From positions 1 through 12,227 of the forward strand of contig JAITES010000027.1 of NCBI GenBank assembly GCA_031281925.1: a stretch of 12,227 nucleotides of DNA, read 5' to 3'. Positions 6,698 through 12,227 of this stretch are shown piece after piece. The position numbers and the translations under genes were made by a program. Source of the DNA: Treponema sp. GTDB lineage: Bacteria > Spirochaetota > Spirochaetia > Treponematales > Breznakiellaceae. Numbering within the stretch: the first letter of the stretch is position 1; each line of letters starts with the position of its first letter. The notes below the pieces were generated by a model that saw only the letters and a program-made list of their open reading frames with translations, was not told the origin of the DNA and did not search any database.

Positions 6698-9286
6698 ATG
6701 AAACTAAAGTCCATGCTTAAGGCAAATTACCGCGTACTCATTTTTGTTGTCCTTGCCTTTGTCGTTATGGTTTCGGTAAGCATTATTTTTACCAGCCACA
6801 TTGTCAGCAAACGTATTTCCGCCAATGCCCTCGGACTTCTTGATACGGCAGAAACAATGATTATGTTAAAACTGCATGACGCCGAAATAACAATTCATAA
6901 TACTTCAATCTCCGTTGTTAACCGGATAGAAGCCGGACAGGACGTTACGGAAATTCAGAATTTCTTCAGGGACATTACCGCTAAAATGGATTCGATTCAG
7001 GTTTTTCCCGGCTTCCTGGCAATTTACGGTTATATCATGAACAACTTTATTGACGGTACAGATTATGAACTTCCCGAAAACATTGATCCTGAAACCAGAC
7101 AATGGTATACGGAAGCCCGCAGGGCTCATGGTGAAATTATTCTGACCTTTCCCTATTACAATGCGGCTACCGGTAAAATTATTGTAACGGCAGCCGGAGA
7201 GATTCGGGGGGCATCAGGAGAAGATTACGGCGTTATTGCCCTGGATATCGATCTTGAGGGCATTGCCAACTATGTAACGGATCTGCATTTTGTGGAAGGC
7301 GGTTACGGGATTCTCTTCGATCAGAATTTTTTCCTTATAGGCCACCCGAAAAAAGGCTATGCCGGAAAACAGCTCATGGAAATTTCCCCTTACCGTAATC
7401 TGGATTTTCCGGAAGGGGAAAACACAGTAATACTGATGGACAGGAAACTTTCTCATGACGGATCTGTGGTCTCCTATTACCGCCGTCTAAAAAACGGATG
7501 GATTCTGGGCATCCTGACTCCCCGCCGGGCATATTTTCTTGACGTGTACAGCATGGCCATTGTTCTTTCGCTTATCGGATTTATCTGCATGACAGTGCTG
7601 TCTTCCATCCTCCTGAAGCTCAGCGAGGCGAAGGTTCATTCGGAACTGGAAAACCGGGAAAAGACTTCCTTTTTGGCAGAGGTCAGCCACGAGATACGGA
7701 CACCCATGAATGCCATCATGGGAATGGTGGAACTCATTTCCCGCCAGCCTGTTTCCAGGGAAGTAGCGGAGTATGTCACCATTATCCGTCAGTCGGGAAA
7801 TACACTCCTTGCCCTGATTAACGATATTCTGGAATTTTCAAAACTTGAAAGCGGAAGGCTGCATTTTGAATCCAGGGAATATTCTCCGGTTTCCCTCATA
7901 AACGATATAAGCAGCATTATCAAGATAAAAATAGCGAATAAACCCATCAGCTTTCATCTCAATCTGGATCCGGATATTCCCGCCATCCTTGTCGGAGACG
8001 ATGTAAGGATACGGCAGATACTTATCAATCTACTCAGCAATGCCGTCAAATATACCAAGAAGGGACACATAATCCTGAACGTTAGAAAGTCTTTCCCGGA
8101 AACTTCCGCCGGGCAGGCGAAGGCAGGAGAAGATGCGCCGGAAATTCCACCGCATGATTTTTCTCAGGAAAACGAAAACCTCCGCCTCATCATAGAGGTG
8201 GAGGATACGGGGATCGGTATCAGGGAGGAGGACCTGGGGAAACTCTTTACCAGTTTTACCCGCCTGGACAGGGATGTCAACCGCGGCATTGAAGGTACGG
8301 GACTGGGACTCGCCATTGTCAGGGCTTTCTGTACCAGAATGGGAGGCACCGTTAATGTCCGCAGTGAATACGGCGAAGGTTCCGTATTTACCGCAGAGGT
8401 TATGCAGGGATACAAAAACAAAAAACCGATAGGGCTAGTTTCCGTCAGTGACAGTACCCCTGCAGAGGAAGAGAAAACTTACAAATACGATCCGCGCTTT
8501 GTGGCTCCGGAAGCAGCAATACTCATTGTGGATGATATGGAAACCAACCTTCTTGTCGCAAAGGGACTGATGGCTCCATATCAGATGCAGATAGACACCT
8601 GTCTTTCAGGCCTCGATGCGATAGAAATGGTGCGGCACAAGAGCTACGATCTTGTGTTCATGGATCACATGATGCCCGGTATGGACGGCATCGCCGCCGC
8701 CGCAGTCATCCATGACATTAATCCCGCAGTCCCGGTGGTCATGCTTACCGCCAATGCTTCGGTGGAACAGAGGGAACTGTTTCTCGCCAACAAAATTGAC
8801 GATTTTTTGGCAAAACCCATTGAAGTAAATAAACTCGACGAAATTCTTGAAAAATGGATTCCCGGGGAAAAACAGCGCAAGGAAGAGCAGGAATCTTCGC
8901 CGCAGAATAAAAACGCTGAATTTTCCTCTCCTGACGTACTCCCAAAAATAGAAGGGCTTGACAGAAATCTGGCCCTGTTCTATGCCGGCGGTTCCCCCGA
9001 GGCGGGGAGGAAGATCCTTACCGTTTTTTGCAAGGATATGGAGGAACGCCTCAAAGCCCTCAGGGAGGCCATAAATTCAGGTGATCTTAAAAGTATTGTC
9101 ATGCAGATTCATGCGATTAGAAGCGCGTCCCGGAACGTCGGCGCCGTAGAGATAAGCGATACCGCGGCAGGCATGGAAGAAGAGTCAAGATCAGGGAAAT
9201 TGGAAAATCCGGAAGAGAAAAGCATCCGGTTTATGGAGGATCTGGAAAAGCTGGTCAAAAAAATCCGGGAAGCCCTGGATTTGTAA
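6698..9286 (+). CDS. Hybrid sensor histidine kinase: Cache, HisKA, HATPase, REC, HPt
   Basis: An 862-residue inner-membrane kinase. TM1 is at ~12-33, a periplasmic double-Cache sensor at ~34-283 (DPETRQWYTEA at 130-140 is typical) and TM2 at ~284-308. HisKA carries phospho-His331 in SHEIRTPMNAI. HATPase has N444 (N box), DTGIGI at 503-508 and GTGLGLAI at 533-540, with a ~30-residue hydrophilic insert at ~464-493. REC is at ~605-720 with D612/D613, acceptor D656 in MDHMMPG, T684 and K706. A C-terminal HPt carries H805 in QIHAIRSASRNVGA. The full H-D-H chain is intact, so phosphate should pass to an outside regulator, most simply the divergent HD-GYP protein. Start: ATG 6698 follows GGAG at 6692-6695 (only two bases of spacing). 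A TTG at 6665 would precede the predicted transcription start and is rejected. Confidence 0.93.
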   Translation: MKLKSMLKANYRVLIFVVLAFVVMVSVSIIFTSHIVSKRISANALGLLDTAETMIMLKLHDAEITIHNTSISVVNRIEAGQDVTEIQNFFRDITAKMDSIQVFPGFLAIYGYIMNNFIDGTDYELPENIDPETRQWYTEARRAHGEIILTFPYYNAATGKIIVTAAGEIRGASGEDYGVIALDIDLEGIANYVTDLHFVEGGYGILFDQNFFLIGHPKKGYAGKQLMEISPYRNLDFPEGENTVILMDRKLSHDGSVVSYYRRLKNGWILGILTPRRAYFLDVYSMAIVLSLIGFICMTVLSSILLKLSEAKVHSELENREKTSFLAEVSHEIRTPMNAIMGMVELISRQPVSREVAEYVTIIRQSGNTLLALINDILEFSKLESGRLHFESREYSPVSLINDISSIIKIKIANKPISFHLNLDPDIPAILVGDDVRIRQILINLLSNAVKYTKKGHIILNVRKSFPETSAGQAKAGEDAPEIPPHDFSQENENLRLIIEVEDTGIGIREEDLGKLFTSFTRLDRDVNRGIEGTGLGLAIVRAFCTRMGGTVNVRSEYGEGSVFTAEVMQGYKNKKPIGLVSVSDSTPAEEEKTYKYDPRFVAPEAAILIVDDMETNLLVAKGLMAPYQMQIDTCLSGLDAIEMVRHKSYDLVFMDHMMPGMDGIAAAAVIHDINPAVPVVMLTANASVEQRELFLANKIDDFLAKPIEVNKLDEILEKWIPGEKQRKEEQESSPQNKNAEFSSPDVLPKIEGLDRNLALFYAGGSPEAGRKILTVFCKDMEERLKALREAINSGDLKSIVMQIHAIRSASRNVGAVEISDTAAGMEEESRSGKLENPEEKSIRFMEDLEKLVKKIREALDL

Positions 9287-9299
9287 ACGGATGAGCTTC

Positions 9300-9325
9300 T
9301 TCCAAAATTTAAATTTTTTTTGGAA
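9300..9325. terminator. AT-rich hairpin between convergent genes, possible weak bidirectional terminator
   Basis: TTCCAAAA (9300-9307) pairs with TTTTGGAA (9318-9325) across a ten-base loop; the core AAATTTAAATTT (9305-9316) is itself a palindrome. It lies in the 51-base gap between the kinase stop and the polA stop. The stem is weak and the T-run lies inside it, so terminator activity is uncertain. Confidence 0.4.
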
Positions 9326-9337
9326 CAGCCCCGGATT

Positions 9338-12145
9338 TTAATGGAAATCGCCCCAGCGTTTTCCGGTTTCCACGCTGACCCGCAGCGGAATGCTTAAGCT
9401 TACCGCCTTCTCCATTTCCTCTTTTACCAGCGCCGCCGCATCAGCGGCTTCCGCTTTGGGGCACTCCAGAATGAGTTCGTCGTGAACCTGCAGGAGAAGC
9501 CGGGCAGGACTCTTTTCTTTAACAAGACGCCTGTCCACGTTGATCATGGCCTGCTTCACAATGTCTGCGGCGCTGCCCTGTATCGGTGTGTTTACCGCAA
9601 TCCGGTCGGCCGCGGCCTTTTCCGTCTTGTTCCGCGAATTGATGGCGGGAATATAACGCCTCCTTCCGAAGATCGTGGAGGCGTAGCCTGTTTCCTCGGT
9701 TTTACGGATAAGTTCCCCAATAAATTTCCTCACCCCCGCATAGGTGGCAAAATATACATCGATAAAGGTCTTGGCTTCTGTGCGGCTGATACCCAGTTCA
9801 TTTGCAAGACGGAAGGCGCTCATGCCGTACATCACCCCAAAGTTGATCGTTTTGGCAATGCGCCGCTCCGCACTCTGTACCTTGTCTTCCGGAATACCGA
9901 AGATCAGGGCCGCGGTCCGGGTATGCACATCCTTCCCTTCGCCGAAGGCAGCGTTAAGGTTTGGATCCCGGGAAAGGTGGGCCAGAATCACCAGCTCTAT
10001 CTGACTGTAATCCGCCGAGATGAGCAGCTGCCCCGCAGAAGCGACAAAGGCTTCCCTGATATGCCGCCCTTCTTCGTCCCTGATGGGAATGTTCTGCAGA
10101 TTCGGTTCCCTGCTGGAAAGCCGGCCTGTGGCGGTCCCTGTCTGCACAAAATTTGTGTGGATTCGGCCTTCCCCGTCGGCCTGCCCGGGAAGGGTGTCCA
10201 CATAGGTTGATTTAAGCTTCGCCATGGTACGGTGCCGGAGGATCATCGCCGGCAGGGGATCTTCCAGGGCCAGCTCTTCAAGAACACTTTCATCGGTAGA
10301 ATAGCCGGTCTTGGTCTTCTTGCCCGGCTTGAGTTTCCGCTCTTCAAACAGTACGGTCTGAAGCTGCTTGGGAGAACCCAGGTTGAACTCATGCCCCACA
10401 AGCGTCCAGCACTGATCCTGAATTTTATTGAGTTCCGTAGAGAGTTCCTGTCCGTACTCCCTGAGTACCTTCCCTTCAATCCTGATTCCCAATCCCTCCA
10501 TCTCCGCCAGTATGGGAAGCAGGGGCATCTCCAGAGTCGTAAAAAGATCCATGGCTCCGGCGGCAAGAAGTTTCTGTTCCAGAAGGACCTTCATCCTTAG
10601 GCAAAGATCGGCGTCTTCCCCCGAGTAGCGCACGGCGGTTTCAAGGCTTACGCAGTTGAAGGTACTCCCCTTGGGAACAATATCGTTGTACGCTATGGTT
10701 TCGGCATCCAGAGCATAGGCTGCCAGTGAATCCAGCGAATAGTTGTTCCGCTCAGGGTCGGCAAGCCATGCCGCCACCATAGTATCCCATATCCGGCATT
10801 TCCAGCGTTCAATGCCCCAGCCGCGGCTCACCTTGTAGTCGTACTTGGCATTGTGGGCAATGATCGTCATATCCGCATCGGCAAAGAGGGGCAGGAGGAG
10901 AGCCCTTACCTTTTCGCTTTCCAAAAAGACTGAATCCCCTCCGTGTACAGCCAGCGGGACATAGAATGCCTCTTTCGGTTTTATTGCCAGGGAAATACCG
11001 ACAGGATGAGCGTTCCACGCGTCAAGGGAATCTGTCTCAAAGTCCAGAGCCATAAATTTCTGCTTCTGTGCCGCGGCAAGAAGTTTTTCAAGTTCCTTCA
11101 AATCGATAATAGCCCTGTAGATACCCTCTCCCCTCAGCGCTGAATCAACCGGCACCCTTGCCGGCCCCGCAGAAACCCCGTCTCCACCCCCGTCCGCGCT
11201 TCCTGCCCCCTTTCCCCCGTCCAGAGCCTTTGCTACCGAGAACACCCCCTCCCGGCGCAGAATTTTTGCGGCGCTTTCCCGGTCAAGCGTTTCCACGGAA
11301 AGTTCATCAATACTTTTCAGCGTGAAGGGCACCCGGTACTCCAACTGGATAAGTTTTTTTGAAAAATAGGCGCTTTCCTTACCTTCGGCAAGCTTCTTCC
11401 CCACCGCGCCTTCGATACCCGCAATGTTTCTGTAAATTTCATCCAGGGAACCGTAACGGGTCATGAGTTTTACCGCGGTCTTTTCTCCCACCCCCCTTAC
11501 GCCGGGCACATTGTCGGAACTGTCCCCGGTAAGGGAGAGAAGATCCAGCACCCGGTCAGGGCCAACACCCCATTCGGCCTTTACCTCGGAAACCCCCACG
11601 AGTTCATAGTTAACCCCGCTGCCTTTTCCGCTTCCGGTATTCCCCCCCTGTTTAAGAGGCCTCAGTTCATACACATTCTCTCCCACAAGCTGCAGCAGAT
11701 CCTTGTCGGAAGAGAGAATATAGCACTGCCGCCCCTCCTCTTCGCATCTGCGGACCAGGGTAGCGATAATGTCATCCGCCTCGTAGCCTTCCGCCCGGAG
11801 CACCTTTACCCCCAGGGCATTCAGGGCCTCTTCCACCAGAGGAACCTGCTCATGGAGATCCACGGGAGCCTTCTGCCTTGTGGCCTTGTATTCACTGTAC
11901 ATCTTGTGCCGGAAAGTCGGTGTTCGGGAATCCAGAACCGCCGCCAGAACAAGAGGTTTTTCCGCAGCGCCTCCGACCGCCGGAGCCCCCTCGTCCAGAA
12001 GACTCACCAGAGTTCGCATAAAACCGAAAAGGGCGCTTATATTTTTCCCCTCGGAATTCCGTAAGGGGTGGGTGAGAAACGCAAAATACGAACGGTAGAT
12101 AAGCCCATAGGCGTCAATAAGATAGAGAGGGGGAAGCTTTTTCAT
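9338..12145 (-). CDS. polA: DNA polymerase I
   Basis: A 935-residue PolA with all three activities predicted. 5' nuclease (~1-300): D11 in LIDAYG, EADDI at 122-126, SSDKDL at 145-150, and LTGDSSDNVPG at 205-215. The 3'-5' exonuclease (~340-525) keeps its metal ligands: D368/E370 (DFE), N432/D436, and Y507/D511 (YSGED), so proofreading should work. Polymerase (~530-935): TGRLSSREPNLQNIP at 674-688, motif A D712 in ADYSQIEL, motif B RRIAKTINFGVMYG at 761-774 with K765 and F769, and motif C QVHDE with D889. It fills Okazaki-fragment and repair gaps. A Gly/Ala-rich linker (~307-332) joins the first two domains, and a Gly/Ser-rich insert (~166-178) lies in the 5' nuclease. The start matches the usual PolA N-terminus. 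No Shine-Dalgarno is visible, and the -10-like element is so close that the mRNA may be leaderless. Confidence 0.98.
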   Translation of the reverse strand: MKKLPPLYLIDAYGLIYRSYFAFLTHPLRNSEGKNISALFGFMRTLVSLLDEGAPAVGGAAEKPLVLAAVLDSRTPTFRHKMYSEYKATRQKAPVDLHEQVPLVEEALNALGVKVLRAEGYEADDIIATLVRRCEEEGRQCYILSSDKDLLQLVGENVYELRPLKQGGNTGSGKGSGVNYELVGVSEVKAEWGVGPDRVLDLLSLTGDSSDNVPGVRGVGEKTAVKLMTRYGSLDEIYRNIAGIEGAVGKKLAEGKESAYFSKKLIQLEYRVPFTLKSIDELSVETLDRESAAKILRREGVFSVAKALDGGKGAGSADGGGDGVSAGPARVPVDSALRGEGIYRAIIDLKELEKLLAAAQKQKFMALDFETDSLDAWNAHPVGISLAIKPKEAFYVPLAVHGGDSVFLESEKVRALLLPLFADADMTIIAHNAKYDYKVSRGWGIERWKCRIWDTMVAAWLADPERNNYSLDSLAAYALDAETIAYNDIVPKGSTFNCVSLETAVRYSGEDADLCLRMKVLLEQKLLAAGAMDLFTTLEMPLLPILAEMEGLGIRIEGKVLREYGQELSTELNKIQDQCWTLVGHEFNLGSPKQLQTVLFEERKLKPGKKTKTGYSTDESVLEELALEDPLPAMILRHRTMAKLKSTYVDTLPGQADGEGRIHTNFVQTGTATGRLSSREPNLQNIPIRDEEGRHIREAFVASAGQLLISADYSQIELVILAHLSRDPNLNAAFGEGKDVHTRTAALIFGIPEDKVQSAERRIAKTINFGVMYGMSAFRLANELGISRTEAKTFIDVYFATYAGVRKFIGELIRKTEETGYASTIFGRRRYIPAINSRNKTEKAAADRIAVNTPIQGSAADIVKQAMINVDRRLVKEKSPARLLLQVHDELILECPKAEAADAAALVKEEMEKAVSLSIPLRVSVETGKRWGDFH

Positions 12146-12151
12146 TCAATC

Positions 12152-12157
12152 AATATA
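12152..12157 (-). promoter_or_regulatory. -10-like element of polA
   Basis: TATATT on the minus strand, six bases upstream of the polA ATG, so transcription would begin at about the A of ATG. The -35 region is poor. TATAAC (12154-12159) on the plus strand overlaps it and could serve a divergent gene. Confidence 0.35.
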
Positions 12158-12174
12158 ACCTATCGGGGCATAAA

Positions 12175-12227
12175 ATGGTAGGCGTGCAGGGATTGCTCAA
12201 ACCGGTAATTGATGATATAGTAAAAAA
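12175..12227 (+). CDS. Possible start of a divergent gene, cut by the window edge
   Basis: ATG at 12175 opens a frame with no stop to the window end (17 full codons, beginning MVGVQGLLKP). CGGGG at 12164-12168 lies six bases upstream as a possible ribosome-binding site. The fragment is too short to recognise, and 50 open bases can arise by chance. Confidence 0.3.
   Translation, partial: MVGVQGLLKPVIDDIVK

Noticed and set aside
9482..10210. Plus-strand frame opposite the PolA polymerase domain
   Set aside because: It overlaps motifs A, B and neighbouring conserved segments of polA and is an antisense shadow.
1..12227. CRISPR arrays, tRNA or rRNA genes, insertion sequences
   Set aside because: No regularly spaced repeats, no tRNA-like cloverleaf or rRNA-like stretch, and no transposase or terminal inverted repeats were seen on reading both strands.

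Overview
The window looks like a chromosomal segment from a Treponema-like spirochaete of roughly 50% GC. This is inferred from the style of the proteins (a membrane-bound Cache hybrid kinase, a REC/HD-GYP response regulator, a SEC59/dolichol-kinase-type membrane protein and a full-length PolA) and from AT-rich gaps between richer genes. It is not proven by any marker. I see no rRNA, tRNA, CRISPR array, transposase or prophage gene.

Left block (27-4509, plus strand): four tightly packed genes that look like one operon. They are an intracellular serine esterase with an Ig-like N-terminal region, a PHP-domain metal-dependent phosphoesterase, an XRE-type repressor with a C-terminal cupin sensor, and a medium-chain-type acyl-CoA synthetase. 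A sensible reading is ester cleavage followed by CoA activation of the released acid, with the cupin regulator controlling the unit. The substrate is unknown. A hairpin separates the first two genes.

Middle block (4510-5452): a 200-base leader region with candidate promoters, then a SEC59-like polyprenol/diacylglycerol kinase-family membrane protein on the plus strand. A near-consensus sigma-54 promoter lies inside its annotated N-terminus and raises the possibility of a later start. The gene converges on the next one across a perfect 17-bp tandem duplication.

Signalling block (5446-9286): a minus-strand REC/HD-GYP regulator (predicted cyclic-di-GMP phosphodiesterase) and a plus-strand hybrid kinase (Cache, HisKA, HATPase, REC, HPt) diverge from a 172-base intergenic region. 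That region holds a good sigma-70 promoter for the regulator, with a 12-bp-arm dyad centred on its -35 element. The two genes probably form a phosphorelay that sets cyclic-di-GMP level in response to a periplasmic small molecule.

Right block (9338-12227): polA on the minus strand, with all three catalytic domains intact, convergent with the kinase across an AT-rich hairpin. A possible divergent gene starts 30 bases beyond polA and runs off the window. Nothing here is a clearly new system. The best leads are the esterase/PHP/cupin/ligase operon, the dyad operator and the sigma-54-like site.
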